From Axinella damicornis (lineage: Eukaryota > Porifera > Demospongiae > Axinellida > Axinellidae): a stretch of DNA of 64,000 nt. Shown here in pieces: positions 1 through 14,900 of the stretch. The DNA is taken from positions 1,877,452 to 1,941,451 of the forward strand of contig OZ007513.1 in assembly GCA_963931865.1 (NCBI GenBank), read 5' to 3'. The notes below the pieces were generated by a model that had not been told where the DNA came from, searched no databases, and saw only the letters and a program-made list of their open reading frames with translations. The first letter of the stretch is position 1; every line of letters begins with the position of its first letter. A program made the position numbers and the translations under genes.

Positions 1-62
1 CATTTTTCCAAAGGGGTCCCCATTTTACCAGGGAAAATGGGGACCCGGGGTCCCCATTTTCA
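1..62. repeat. GGGGTCCCCATTTT-type short inverted repeats
   Basis: The first 80 bases repeat GGGGTCCCC next to AAAATGGGG in both orientations, forming overlapping small hairpins. It is probably the end of a dispersed element cut by the window edge. Confidence 0.4.
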
Positions 63-99
63 TGGGGTCCCCAAAATTTTATGACACCGGCGCCGAATT

Positions 100-550
100 A
101 ACAGCTCTCTGTGCAGAGCTGCTGCTCCCCGATTGCGTCCGCTTCGTGCTACTACTCCCCGATTGCATCGATCTGCTTCAACTGCTGCTCCCCGTTTGCG
201 TCCACTTCAGCCGCTGCTCCCCGATTGCGTCCGCTTCTCATGCTCGCCGCTTGCGTCCGCTTCAGCTGCTGCTCCCTGATTGCGTCCGCTTCAGCTGCTG
301 CTCCCCGATTGCGTCGCTTCAGCTGCTGCGTGCTCCCCGATTGCGTCCATTTCAACTACTGCTCCCCGATTGCGTCCGTTTCGACTGCTGCTCCCCGATT
401 GCGTCCGCTTGTAGCACCAGCTGCCATGCCCAATGTTCTCACATTCTTCGCGGAGTTCGAGGTTGAGTGCGAAGGTCGCGTGTCACTAGTCTAGTCCCGC
501 CCCACCAACATTCCACTTCCGTCACGCACAGTACAGACACACTTTAAAAT
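100..550 (+). mobile_element. GC-rich VNTR element, copy 1
   Basis: About ten copies of a unit of about 29 bp (core CCCCGATTGCGTCCGCTTC) followed by a conserved 3' part that includes GCGTGTCACTAGTCTAGTCC and CACTTCCGTCAC and ends near TTAAAATCTTAA. The same 3' part follows the repeats in copies 2 and 5. It is a non-coding composite element with an internal variable-number repeat; the class is unknown. ORFs through it are artefacts of the repeat. Confidence 0.65.
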
Positions 551-2854
551 CTTAATAACCCTTAACACCAAGACAACATATTTTCATGCATTGAGCGCAC
601 ACCACATTCGTAGGCACTCCTCTCACATAGTATTCGCTCCTCACGGCCACATGGAGAGCCCCCTCTGGCAATACAGTTAATGATATTCATGACCCCCACA
701 AGCCCAGCAATCGGAGGTCAAAGGTGGATATCAGTCGGATTCTCGCCCAGAATTTCCAGAAACTTGGGCCAGACCTGACTGATGGCACACCATACACCAT
801 CAATCTGCATGTTTTCTTGAGGACCCTGTCTGAGGCCCTCAGTGGGGTACGTTTAGTGGGGGGTGCACGCCGAAAACTGTCCAAATTTTGGGGGGTTTTC
901 CCACAAAGTTGTCCCTAAGTTCTTTTAGGTCACTTTTTGGATTGATGAGAAGCCTTACAAGTGCATATGGTCCTTCATTGGGGCTTAATTGATGACTAGG
1001 AGAATCCGGCATTGTGGGGCTCGCCTGATAGACTGACGTACTGCATGTCAGTATAGTAGTGAAGGTATAATGAAAACAGCCAAAGCTTTTGATTCTGTTG
1101 TCACCAGCATTGTTGGAAGTGAGTGTGTGACCGAAGAGGGGCTATTGCTGGCTGAACCATTCAGTGTTTCTGTTTCAACTAGCAATGTTGTTGTACGCGA
1201 AAGTTAGTTGGCTGAAAGACCATGAAGTTGCTGAAAGACCCCTTAGGTCATTTTAGTAGGTAGCTATATTCTCTGCAGTTAGGCTATCTAGCTAATTGTT
1301 TCACTTTGTATAACTTTATTGTCTAAGTGATTTGCACTGTCACATTGTATAACTTTATTCTCCGAGTGATTTGCACTGTTAAGTGATCATAGGCTGGGAG
1401 GCCTGGTGCAGCTATAAGGGAAGCTGGGGGTGGGGCCTGAGCATAAGTTTGCTACCGGTGTGTACCTTGGGCCTCTGCTTGATGACGGTCTGCAGTTTCA
1501 AGTTCGTAGCTCATGCTCCGTTCAGTCTGCAGTGTCAAGTTTGTAGTACGCAGACTACGACACTACGTTGAGCCAATTGTCGTTCATCATTGGCATTCTG
1601 CAGTTTAAGTTTGTGGTAGCTAGCCTCCCATGCCCAGCTCTTCATCGCTTCCGTACTGCAAGCGACGAAAAGCTGGGTGTGGGACTGGGAACGAGGCTAT
1701 TTGTAATAGAGTTCGTGGTAGAGCTACGTAGCTAGATTATACTGAGCCCATTTGTTCCCCGATCTGGAGTTTCAAGTGGTTTGTAGCACTAGCACCGTCG
1801 TAAAACGTAGCAGGCTCGACTCGGTACTGTCATGCGTTATGCTTGGTGACCGGTATGCGGTGTTGTCCAGCACGCGGGCGGGGCGCAACATTACAATTTT
1901 CCACTTGGATATACGGTCATACGCTAAACGCACAAACAGACACCGACCAGACGGACATCCTGAGAACACGACTAGCTATGTGGGGCTCGCTCAGGCTCAT
2001 CCCAATAACTAAATGGACAGACTCTGTGGAAATTGTATAGCCCCTGCAATCTGCAATCTGAAATCTGGGTTGTTGCTGTTAATTACTCTTTACCAACCAA
2101 TGACTGCAAAAACCGTCACGAGCTCCCATAAGCCCAAATTGGGGAATTCAATTATAACTTAATACAGGGATTTTGCTGGAACTTACCTAAGCAAGAACAT
2201 GTAAAGAGCAAGAGTTAATTGGCAACTCGATACAAATTGCAGCACGTGGCGGCCATCATGCATGGCTACCGTGCTAGCACACTCCAATGTATTGTGCAAC
2301 TCACCCAACTCACGAGACCGTACGTACTAAAGCTCTGATTTATCTGCGCTTAGCAGGATTATGCTAGCTACTTCCTGTCTGGTACCGTCCTGTCCGGGGG
2401 TTTAATGAGGAGCGTATCATGTCTCATACTGTAGAGTGATGCAAAAGCATCATGGGGCAAGCCTGAGTAAGCGAAGTATGTACCGGGTGTGTTCTCAATA
2501 TTGTCCTCACGATGATGAGAGACAAAGGGGGGTAGTAGGGATGGAGTTACTGAAGAGTGAGATACACATCACTATTATAATATTATACATTGACTGCATT
2601 CTGCTCTTTGCTAAAGTGAGGTTGTAGCTATGGTATTTAATAAGTCGTTGATCTTCATGCTGTCTCTGATGAAGACATTATTTAAAAAAATTCCCTAATT
2701 AGCTCTCCACAGAATTTGTGTTGATTCATGGGAGCACAAACTTTCACCCAAACTTGGAAATGTTTATTATCTAATTTTAGCATTCATTACCAAGTCATGT
2801 TCTGCAGTTCTAACCCCATTTACTTCTTCCTCAGTGGATAGGGAGGGCAAGGTC
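550..2854. other. Upstream region with no confident gene
   Basis: No exon could be supported. A protein-like stretch on the plus strand at 724-852 (SRILAQNFQKLGPDLTDGTP) is uncertain. A foldback element sits at 1621-1699. The promoter of the SMB/Calx-beta/EGF gene should lie just before 2855, but no motif was identified. Confidence 0.4.
1621..1699. mobile_element. Short foldback element of the TAGCCTCG family
   Basis: Starts TAGCCTCCCATGCCCAGCT and ends with its approximate reverse complement AGCTGGGTGTGGGACTGGGA then ACGAGGCTA. Flanks (TTTGTGGTAG and TTTGTAATAG) look like a decayed target duplication. Confidence 0.5.
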
Positions 2855-2903
2855 ATGTTGCTTGCTGTACTTACAATTTTGTTGCTGGCGGGAAGCACAA
2901 CAG
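2855..2903 (+). CDS. Exon 1: start codon and signal peptide of the SMB/Calx-beta/EGF gene
   Basis: Reads [16 protein letters not shown] and then splits a codon in phase 1 at a GTTTGAGT donor. It is a short hydrophobic leader with no basic residue before the core. This ATG was chosen because it opens a clear signal peptide, and the phase-1 end fits exon 2. The donor is weaker than the others in the gene. A further upstream non-coding exon is possible. Confidence 0.5.
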
Positions 2904-5900
2904 GTTTGAGTATACAGAATGCTGTGTCATACATGCCCATAGCTATAAGGGTAAAGTTTGTAATATATACAGTAGTTATTGTCTTAAAGATGTGTAAGAC
3001 CATAATATTATGGGAGTACTACGATGGACGATGGCAACAGAACAATTCATGGCCTAGGAGTTGTAATGGACGTGTGCACTGGCTTTGGATGCTACACTTT
3101 CTGCTGCACATGTCACACACTAGATATACCATCCTATGCAGAGGAGGCCAGACGAGGTAGCATAGTTATGACTAATCACGAATAACCTTTTTATTCCACC
3201 GAATAGTGATGCAAATATATCTATGCAGATTGCTATTTGCTTGTGTATGCAGTGATTACAAGGCAAAGCTACACAAGGCAGCAAAGTGGTGTATTCTTTA
3301 TGCAGTTTATTTTGTTCCCGCAGGAACTACACAGAGACGTCAAGCTATGAGAGCTCAAGGTAAATTATCAATCAACACTCTTCTTCAGATCGATTGTAAT
3401 GGAGTTATGCTGTCCTGACTTCAGTGCTAAACCATTATATTTCAGGTTGCATTGCTGCTGGGTTCACACACTGTTGTGCATTTGGTGCCTGTCGTGTGGA
3501 CCTTCCTGATGGAGGACACTGCTTTTGTGATCAAGAGTGTTTGTACAGCTATTACTATCCACATCACAACTGCTGTTCTGACAGTCCCTGTCAAGGTAAT
3601 GTTGGTACTGAAATCAACATAGCCAAGCTCTGTGTGTGTCCATGCCGAGAGTTGCTACTTACCAGTCCTCTGCATGCGATATTTATGATTGTTTGAACAC
3701 TGGTGTTTATACCACAAGGGCGTAGGAAGCAGAAATGGAGTGGTCTGGCCATAGAGGCTGCGAAGCAGCCGAGTCACCGCGCAAAGCGCAGAAACAGTTT
3801 CGCCACAGGAAGCGCTCTCGTAGCATGTGGAACAATTATACACCGATCGCGTGTGCCAAAGGCACGTGTGTACAACTCGCGTACTTATAGCTGCATATGT
3901 CTCGTAGCTGAAAGAGAGGGCAGGAACAAAAGCGGTAACTTGGAGAACAGTACACAAAATACATTACATATCCAACACAGAGAAAGTACCAAATATTGTC
4001 ATTCTGTAATTTTGTGGGTGTGTCTCATTGATAAAATGGTCCGACCATGGCCGGACCAGCCGGTGCGGCTCCTACGCCCTTGACCTGGTTACCAGCTTGG
4101 TACAGTTTAGCTTAGCTTGATGTTATCAACCGTATATTATAACACTGATACGGGTATTGCGTACTCTGTTTTATGATGTGCTGTTGTGTTCCGAATCTTG
4201 GCATCAATTTTAAAGTCATGTACCGTAGTAGTCAAGGAGCTATTTTCGAATTTGGCCATTTGATGATCAGTGATTGCAAGAACAGACTGCAGTCATTCAA
4301 GCCCTTAACTAGACACAACAGGATTATAATAGCATACTTGTACTGGCATGCTTTCCTGCATTTGCTCGCACCAGCGTGCACACTGTGGAAACTACATTGT
4401 TGAAGTAACAATACATTTGTTGTCTCATGCATCTGCTGATCATAACCATTATAGCTCATGTGTCATTGCACAACTCACAACTGCAAGCATGCAAGTCATG
4501 GGACGACAACATATTGCTACTTCAACAATGCAGTTTCCACAGTGTACTCATAACTGTGAACTCAACATTGTGTGGCGTACTGCTCTAGACTAATACTGTG
4601 TTTGTTTGGTGAGCAGATGTTTCTCTAGCAAGTGTCTGATAGTCTGTTCTATGTACACTGTACACTAATATACTAACAACATTCTGCAGACTGGTCATCT
4701 TATGACATGCCATGCAAAGGGTCAAAATTGTAATCACTACATAATTATTAGTGCTTGTTGCATATGATTGTGACATCTTGTCGTATTCATTACAAAAGTA
4801 TTAATGCTTGCTGCCTTTTTCCGCTAAGTAATAATTTATAGCAGCAGATATTATTTGCATGTTCTGTAATGCTGTCTGCATAGCAGGCTCGCAACACACC
4901 TGTGGTCTGTATTTCCCTTCTGTGTCAGATGTGTTGTGTCTGTGAACTTACATTATCTGCTTCCAAGTACTCCACAACATGGAGCACATTGTGCGAGGAT
5001 TCGGACTTTATATACCTGAATGAGCTGGCCGAATTGACCTGCGTGCATGTCTGTGCTAGCCTACGCTTCGAAAATTGACTTCCACCCAGAGCATGTGCCT
5101 AATTAGCTTGTTAACGTTTGTGCCATTTCTCTACCACGACCTCTGTACAGGAGAGGCTCTGAACATAGTTGTCTGCCTCTTGGAAACAACCGCAGTCAAT
5201 CTCTACTCGTGTTGTGGTCCTTTCGCTAGCTACCAGCCACAGGCAAGTCTCAATCTCTACTCGTGGTTGTGGTCCTTTCGCTAGCTACCAGCCACAGGCA
5301 AGTCTCAATCTCTACTCGTGGTTGTGGTCCTTTCGCTAGCTACCAGCCACAGGCAAGTCTCAATCTCTACTCGTGGTTGTGGTCCTTTCGCTAACTACCA
5401 GCCACAGACAAGTCTCAATCTCTACTCGTGGTTGTGGTCCTTTCGCTAGCTACCAGCCACAGGCAAGTCTCAATCTCTACTCGTGGTTGTGGTCCTTTCG
5501 CTAGCTACCAGCCACAGGCAAGTCTCAATCTCTACTCGTGGTTGTGGTCCTTTCGCTAACTACCAGCCACAGACAAGTCTCAATCTCTACTCGTGGTTGT
5601 GGCCCTTTCGCTAGCTACCAGCCACAGGCAAGTCTCAATCTCTACTCGTGGTTGTGGTCCTTTCGCTAGCTACCAGCCACAGGCAAGTCTCAATCTCTAC
5701 TCGTGGTTGTGGTCCTTTCGCTAACTACCAGCCACAGACAAGTCTCAATCTCTACTCGTGGTTGTGGCCCTTTCGCTAGCTACCAGCCACAGGCAAGTCT
5801 CAATCTCTACTCGTGGTTGTGGTCCTTTCGCTAGCTACCAGCCACAGGCAAGTCTCAATCTCTACTCGTGGTTGTGGTCCTTTCGCTAACTACCAGCCAC

Positions 5901-8900
5901 AGACAAGTCTCAATCTCTACTCGTGGTTGTGGTCCTTTCGCTAGCTACCAGCCACAGACAAGTCTCAATCTCCATCTCAATCTCGTCCAGTAGCTATGTG
6001 TTCTTACGTACCTGCAGCTGGTGCTATGGCCTGCACACCAGCTTCTAAGCTCCTCTATCGAAAGATGAGCTAGTATTTTACTCGTGGTTGAATGGCTTCC
6101 GTTGACCTCCTGTTACACATGCACACACACACACAGACCCACACACACCACACACAGATACACACACACACACACACACACGTGCGCACACACACACACA
6201 CTCACCACACAGGCACATACACACACACACACACATACCACACAGGCACACACACACACACACACGCACATGCACAGACCCACACATGTAATATTACCTA
6301 GTGTATATCTAATGTGGTGGTATCTACAATTTCATCTATCCAGCCCTTTTGTTCGAGAAGAAGAATTACTTTGTTGATGAAGGTGATGGATTTGTTGAAG
6401 TTTGCGCGAATCTGTACGGAAGACCTGGCCTGACAGTTGCAGTTCAATTCTACACACTTCCCTCTACCGCTGGAGGTATGAACATTAATGTAATTATTGA
6501 AATGAACATGTTAGTCTTCATCGCTCTCTAGCTCCCATTGTACAACAGCTGTTGACCTGTTTTGCTTCAGAGGCGCTTTGCTTTAGACTAAGGATCCCTC
6601 TCACTGTTAAATCTTGACAGCCATTGGACTACCGGAGATACAGAGCATAGAATAGAAGCTCCATTCTCATCATAGTCAATCCATCACTATGAACTCAGCG
6701 GCAATTGCTTTCTTTGAAGTACCAATTAAGGTATACAAGTAGCTGAGCTCGCTTCGCTCGCTCAGCTACTTCCCCCTTGTTCGCCTACCGTGCGTAATCC
6801 GGCGCCGGACAGCTCTCTTAAGAGCTGCTTCTCCCCGATTGCGTCCGCTTCAGCTGCTGCTCGCCGCTTGCGTCCGCTTCAGCTGCTGCTCCCGGGCCCG
6901 ATTGCGGCATCCGCTTCCACTGCTGCTCACGCTCCCCGTTTGCCTCCGCCTCGCGTCCAGCTGCTGCTCCCCGATTGCGCCCGCTTCAGCTGCTGCTCGC
7001 CACCCGATCGCGTCCGCTTCGACTGCTGCTCCCCGATTGCGTCCGCTTGAACTGCTGCTCGCCCGATTGCGTCCGCTTCGACTGCTGCTCCCCGATTGCA
7101 TACCCGGGCCCAATGTTCTCGAACATTCTTCGCAGAGTTCGAGGTCCAGTAAATAAATTAAAGTACGAAGGTCGCGTGTCACTATAGTCTTGTCCCGCCC
7201 CACGAACATCCCACTTCCGTCACTCACAGACAGACACACACACAGACACGTAAAATCTTAATGTATTGATATCAGTGCCAAAGGCAACAAACGAGTGATA
7301 TGTTTCTGGTATAGTTTTGTACTATGGTGAATCTTATCCTCCACCACTGAATGTAGCAAATGCACATTACCATTGCTTGCGTGGACAATTTATCAGTTCT
7401 GGTTCCAACCTTTCATGCGTAAAATGCCTTTATGGTGGAGCCACACCAAGAACTGGCAGCAGTATATGATTGTCAACTTGTACATGTACTGCCATTCCAG
7501 ACGAGAGTAAGTTGATGAGTTCAACTTCGATTTATTATCATAGATTCCTCTCTTCAGGAGTGCAAAAGTAGTCAGTACTACCTAGTCTCTGCCATGAAAC
7601 TGTCACACCTTTGTTGCCTGCTGTAGTGCACGTGAATTGACACAAACTTCTCGAGTGATTTGTAGTACTGATATGGATTTCTCACATGACCTATAGTACT
7701 AGCATGTCGATACTGGATTTCATCAACTGCACTCACTTCAAGTCTCCTGTATATTTTGTAGTTGTATGATAAAAAGTGTAATGTACATATAATATGGAAG
7801 TGGTACTCATTAGTATCTATCTCCTTTATGTAGCAGGACGTGATTATGTACACTTTGATGAGCTGCTGGAGATGACTTCTGGCGAAAGGAAGTGTTGGAA
7901 TGTCACTATTCTGGATGACTCCATTAATGAAATCGATGTAAAATGGTTCTCTCCAATTCTTTTTCGACAGTATTCTTCAGTAATTCGCCATCATGTATCA
8001 ACTAGAGTGCACATCACTGACAATGACCAAGGTATGTAGCTACGTGTAAGTTATTGTAATTTCAAGTTGTCCATTGAGGTTCAGCTAGGTAGATTGATAG
8101 TACATGGAACACCTCAGTAGTCTTTCATCTTATTGCTGCTACAATAAAGGTGAAGTGTATTTCCAGGCCAGTTGGCAATGCATGCATGGGTTCAGGCTTA
8201 TACTTACTTTGTGTGGCAAGTGCAGGTTGATCTCAGTAGTGCTGCAATTCACTGAGCAAAACTGATAGCACAATTAGGCAACTGAAGCCCCTAGCTGTAA
8301 AATAATCATAAATTAATGTGGGCTTTATGTTTACGGAATATGGCAGAAATATAGTACCTTTGTCAATAAGAGCAGGTTCTTGATGGTGGGACTCTGACTG
8401 TTGTCTTGCTGATAATAACTGTTGGTAATGCACTCTATCTGCCTGCATTTGCGATGTGTTTATACTTGTTGTATAGATATTGTCCCACGCCCACATGAAA
8501 ACCACGCAGCACATGCATATGCTTATAACAAATAACAGTCTATCTATAGCATCGATTGTCTGTCAGTTTTGCTATCTCTCCAATCTCCATACTGCAGACA
8601 CAACATTTCTGCAATTCCAGAACAATAGGGCACCTAGTTTATTCTCATTCCAATGTGATGGTAGCCTTGGTCGTGTGACTGTGGAAGGAGATGATCCTCT
8701 GGAGATCTGTGTACGTATCTCGGGATCAGAAGGAGAGACAGTCGAAGCAAATGTGATCATAGTGGATGGAACAGCAACTGGTATGTATGTACTAGCAATA
8801 GCTGATGCCCTTGAGTTATCACTACTTATATGTGAACTTAACTTATAGTTGTGGCGCCTTACTCAGAAAGATATCTCAAAGTCGATCATGCAGCCGAGAA

Positions 8901-11900
8901 CTATGTATGCCAGGATTTTACAGAATGCTCACCACGAGTTTGGTAGTGCCTTGCATGGAGTCTGGAGCATAAGACGGAGCTAATTAGGATTGGGATCCAC
9001 AGATATAGCTTCACATAGTTATGGATGGTAAAGAGTTATGAATTTTGTTTTATTTAGCTTCTCGAGACTACATTGCAAGTAACCAGACGCTGACCTTTAC
9101 AACTCCTGAGAGAAAATGCTTCAGAATTGAGATTGTGGATGACTCCGAAGTGGAAGGAGATGAAGAATTCCAGGTGTACCTGACTCTACCTACTGACACA
9201 GGAAGTGCGGTCCTGCGTCACTGTGGCTCTGTACAGATCTATGACAATGATGGTAAGAAAGAAGTAAAATGCATCAATATACTGCATGAGCCTCCCGAAT
9301 GAGCAATGAAGCAATACATAGCCAAGTGTATTACTAAGTGAATTAACTGTGCAGACTGTGACCGCAGTTACCCGCACGCATGGTGTGAGTTGACAGGTCT
9401 CATTGGAATGGAGCTTCAGTAAGCGGATCTGGGGGGGGGGGGGACCCCCCTAGGAAAGGTATTTGATAGGCCAGGATAGCTAGGGTATTAAGTAGATGGC
9501 ATGTCTTTGGAGTGTGGTTAAACAGAACTTACCCAGAGCTCTATCTGCTCTGTGTTACTGCCATTTATCTGCTTGCTACACAAAGGTGAGCCATCGGTTT
9601 CACGTCTCACACGGCTACTGATCGCAATTACGGGTACGCACTCCCAGTCCGATGATCTGGAATCGAGACAAGTCCGTTATTAGGCAGAGCGCGGCGCAAC
9701 TGCGCAGCTGTACTGTGCATGTGGTCTACAGCATTTTTTGTAAAGGCCAAGATACGTGTACACCTCTTCACCCACCTGAAGGAAGCGAGACCCAGACACT
9801 CAGAATTTGTGTTGCTACTCGTACATCAGTGCAAAGCACGAAGGTGCCACGAGAGCCCATTCTGACAACTGAAAAATGAGGGCGAAAATTTTTTTCCGCG
9901 CTTCCACGGACTGATCATCACTACACACCTCTATGCACTGCCTTCAGCAGCATTCATTGTGCTTAGACCCCCTTTCACAAATCCTGTATCCGCCCCTGTG
10001 GAATTGGACCAGGCAAACAATAGTAAAATAGTCATCAAGGATGCATAAAATTAATGCTAAATGAGTTGGTTTATTCCCAACTGACTACTAACCAAACAGT
10101 TCAAGTACGAAGAACGTCAGCAGTTTGATTCTGGTGCTGGAGGTGTCACAATCTTCAGGGCCTGACAGAAACCTTTACAAACATGGTGAATAGTCATCCC
10201 AAAGCAATTCAGCTCACAAAATAGCGGCATTAGCTGAATTCTCGAGCAAGTCAGCAGATAACATTGCAATGGGCAATGCTATCAAAAAAGTTTCCACATG
10301 GAGTTCCAACTACAATTATTTCCCCTTTGGCGACTCTCCTGTAACTACCCCTAATCTTCAACTTCTCAACTCTGTTACGTTTGTGTTCTGCAATCACTAA
10401 CTGTAACGGTAACATGTATGCGCCAGAACAGTGCATGAATGCACGCAAGAATACCATAGATTTCTGAGGATGTTTTCTGGAGGCTTACTTTCCCTGATTC
10501 ATTTGTTCACAATTACAGCTCCCACTCATGAGCAGACTTCTTTCACTGTGGATGAAGGAGATGGTTCAGTCCAATTCTGCATGCATTTTGGAGGACAAGG
10601 GCTGAATATCACTGCTACCCTTCACACCCATGGAAGTGCTACAAGTATGCCAGAAATGATATGCTCGTGTAGTACATACGTTTTCTAGTATATGTATGCA
10701 ATACAATGTCATATATTATTGCACTCTAGGGAGTGTAATATTGCTATAGGTATTGCACGAGTGTGTAGTATTTTCCCTCGCCGGGAAAATACTACACAAA
10801 AGTGCAGTGCCTACATGTAGCCATATTCACGACGAAGAGTGTAATAATAGATTTATTATATACTTCACAACATAAAACTAGTGACACAAGCGGCACCGTG
10901 CACGGTAGCTAGCCATGTTTACAGGCAAGAATGCATGGTAGATTGGTACCTAGTCACTCGAAAATACGTCCACCCCCCACCCCCCCTTTTTGTGCCAAGT
11001 TGTTGCAAAAGGTCATTTATTACTCTTAGGTCGAACAGGAAAGCACTTGAATAGTACCAGAAGAAGTACTGTCAAAGGGTGGGACTAAGAAATGAAGGCT
11101 GGCTATTTCCAATGAATTTCATTAAGTTGTATGCCATTGCATAATCAGCTGTGTACTGAGAGCATGTCATAAGACCATGCACGCGCTGTACATTGCATGT
11201 TTTGTGTCTTCGTGTGTGCAATCACTTAGCATATATGCACTAGCACCGTACTACAGATTTCTCGGAAGCAGCAGCAATTGGCAAGTCCCGAAGATGGTCT
11301 GCAAGCTCCACGTCATTCAAGCACTACTGCTGTGGCTTGTTTGCTGTTCCTGCAGCTATGATCACACGCTAAAGCGCAAACAACTTACCTCTGCTCTTGC
11401 GCTCGATTTCCAGCGATGGGTAATGCCTTGGTAGTGGAAACAAACTTGCTGATACACAGTCAACGTCCAGCTTTCTCAAGGTGCCATTTTCGTGTGTGGT
11501 TGCTACGTGCATAAACCTGGAAGTGACCAATCAGCACCACCCATTCAGTCACGCCTTGACGACATGCAATACGGGGAGAGTAATACGGGTGGATATTGCA
11601 CTCCGTGACTATTACTATTGGACGAATATGAAGTATGTAATATGGCAGTATAGAATGACAGCTGCATGACAGCAGGCTCTGCAAAAGAGGTATAATATCA
11701 TTATGTAGTCAGTGTTTATGCGTAGATAGGAGTAGTCAAAGATCTGCCGAAAATTCTTGACTGAGATGCAATACAACCAGCTGGTTTCAGCCTTGTGGAC
11801 CTCATCAGGTGCTTGCATGGTACGTCTGGTTGTAATATGTAGTACGCGCATGACATCACATGCCATTGTAGTACGCGCATGACATCACATGCCATTGTAG

Positions 11901-14900
11901 TACGCGCATGACATCACATGCCATTGTAGTACGCGCATGACATCACATGCCATTGTAGTACGTGCATGACACCACATGCCATTGTAGTACACGCATGACA
12001 TCACATACCATTGTAGTACGCGCATGACATCACATGCCATTGTAGTACACGCATGACATCACATGCCATTGTAGTACGCGCATGACATCACATGCCATTG
12101 TACATGCATGATATCACATGCCATTGTAGTACGCGCATGACATCACATGCCATTGTACGTGCATGATATAGCCTGCATACTTACAAGCTTGTACAAGCAT
12201 GCATGTAGACAGTTACGCAGCTATTCTTCAGTATATACAGTCTTGGTGTTGGGGCTTCATGGCAGTTTTCAGTTGGCCTGCATCCATACAGATCCCTCCT
12301 GTGGTGCGACCTGACTTGGACATCGATTCATGGTACGATCATAGATTTTGAGTGCAGACTTGATGGGCGTGGCTGATGTGGGCACAACCAGAGATCGATG
12401 AAGCAGATGCGATCAGGGAGCTGCAGTGGATGCTGATGCAATCGGGGAGTAGCATCCGAATCGGACATGATTGGGGAGCACTTGCTGAGGCGGACGCAAT
12501 CTGGGAGTAGTTGCTGAGGCGGATGCAATCTGGGAGCAGCTTGAAGTGGACGCAATCTGAGGAAAATCTCTCAAAAACGGTCAATGTGTAAGCCTTTATG
12601 AAAACTTACCATTCATCTTCAAGTGTTTTCCTGGCCAAGAAAACTCTCCCAGTAGTGCGGAAAACCATTGCGAAAGTACCACACTAGAAAGTTGCCAATC
12701 TGCCAAAATTGGTTTTCTTCTTCTTTCTTCAGACAGGCTAGTTCAAAACTGCCTGAATCCCTCACGACAGTTTTCACACAAACATATAATTATATACTGA
12801 GATGTGTGGGGGCGCTAGGAGCGCATGATCCGAATATTAAACATGATGCTGCTACTGTTGTCAGCACTTTTGGGTTCAATCGCTAACTCATGTTGACCAT
12901 TGTTCATTATCACAGGGGGAATTGACTACAATTTCACAGCACAGAGTTTCACTATGCACTCTGATGAAAGAAGATGCACTTCCATTGAGATTCTGGATGA
13001 TGCCATTGTGGAACAAACCACAGAGCATGTACTAGTGTTGTTCAGTACTACTCCATATTCTGCAGCAAACTCCTACCTTTACATCTATATTCAAGACAAT
13101 GATGGTATGTGATATAAGTGATACAATTTTGTGTTGGAGCAATCAAATTCTAGAGATATTTGCATGCCCAAATGCTAAGTTGATATCATTAGGCTCATAA
13201 TTTTACTATACATACCATTAGATCATCATTCTTTGGTGGCCCAATTCACTGCTGATTATTCCTTGCATGCATGCTTGATTTATTACAGTAGGAATTTAGG
13301 TACAGTATGCGTTGTAAAAGATTACGCCAACCCTTGGAACGTTTTTCCGATGTGCTTCAGAAAATTGCAAGGCGTCTTCTGAGAGTTGGTAAGAGAGGCA
13401 GATGCTTCATGCGAAGAGCACCGGGTTTGTTTGTACACAAGTTTGCTGTAAGTGGTGGATCTTCACTTACAGATCTTTTGAGCTTTGTTCTCTTCTGGAG
13501 CTACGTTTAAGTCTTCTGGAGCTGAATTTAGGTCTGCATTTATCTGGAGCTGAGTTTAGGTCTTCAAGGGTTTCATTTCTAGCATAAGTATGGCGCATTG
13601 ATAGAAAAGGTTCCGCGCGCAAGTGTCATTTTAAGCAGGTATCATGGTCTATATATGAGTTATTGTATAGGATCTACTACGTCGACGCGGAGGTTATGCG
13701 ATTTATCCTCCACGGGAAAGTTTGGCCGAGGCGAAGCCGAGGCTAAACTTTCCCAAGGAGGATAAACCTCCGAGTCGACGTAGTAGATCCGGCTTCTACC
13801 ACAGACATAACCTCCAAGTCAAGTTAGTAGCTGGATCCGGCTGCTAGACAGCTACAACTCTCTGATTCTCAGCACAGCGTGGCGATCCTTTGATGTACCA
13901 CGAAGGATAAATCGCATAACCTCCGCTATGATGTCATAGCGGAGGTTATGCGATTTATCCTCCGTGGTACATCAAAGGAACGCCCACGCACTGTGGTAGA
14001 AGATGTAGCTAAGTAGCAGCACAGCTGGAGGCTGATTTCATCTGCTTTTCAGTCTAAGTTTATTGCACCACCTGTGTGCTTTGGAGCCCCATGTAAATCG
14101 GTTGCAAACTTGGATGGGTAGAATTGCCTAAGTGGACAATCTCACTATCTCCACCACCACAGCCTCAGCAAACTGTCACCTTGCATACAGCATTTTGTCC
14201 CATTGCCAGTGACGAACTCTCTTGGGTTTGTGTTCAGAACTTTAATCTTCCACGATAATTTATGGTAGATGACTGTGACTGACTGTCGTATACATACTTT
14301 CCACACAGTTTGTTTCCTTTTAGTCGTATAAACAATTTTTGTTGTTGTAAGTGAATAACGAACCCATTTTTTTATTTCGTTGACAGGCCCAACATTTGAA
14401 AGCAACTATTATTTTGTGGATGAAAGTGCTGATACTTTGCAGGTGTGCATGCACCTTGGAGGGAGGGGCGTTGTGGACAATGTTACCTTGTTCACCTTGG
14501 ATGCAGGATCAGCCAGGGGTAAGCTTAATGTAGTGACACCATTTTTCATGATTGCTTGGATTAATATTCTGATCTGAATTATTGTTGCAGAGGGAAGAGA
14601 TTACTCAAGAACTGTGCGGACTTTCACAGTAAATTCTGGAGAAAGGAAGTGCATAACTATTAGGATCCTGAATGATACTATTGCAGAGAACTTCCTGGAG
14701 CATTTTCGAGTTCACTTGTCCAGTACTGAATATACACAACCACTCTATGCCACTGTCTACATTCAAGACAATGATGGTACGCACATGAGTAGTGACGTGC
14801 AGCCGTACTAGCTATATAGTTCACTACATTGCAACCTCCGAGCCTCAATGGTCGAGAACCTTCCTGAACCAGTGTTCTCACTAGGCCTGGCTTCTAATGT

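Noticed and set aside
62..494. Overlapping ORFs with [12 protein letters not shown] repeats (also at 6790-7239, 12328-12584, 14947-15497, 27763-28110)
   Set aside because: They follow the GC-rich VNTR unit in every frame and on both strands. No start or splice context supports a protein.
6078..6377. ORFs in the (CA)n region
   Set aside because: Simple-repeat artefacts next to a Calx-beta exon; only the part from 6344 onward is coding.
10763..10797. MicroRNA precursor (also the hairpin at 30177-30226)
   Set aside because: Stems of 15-17 bp are shorter than a pre-miRNA, and the perfect symmetry fits foldback remnants.
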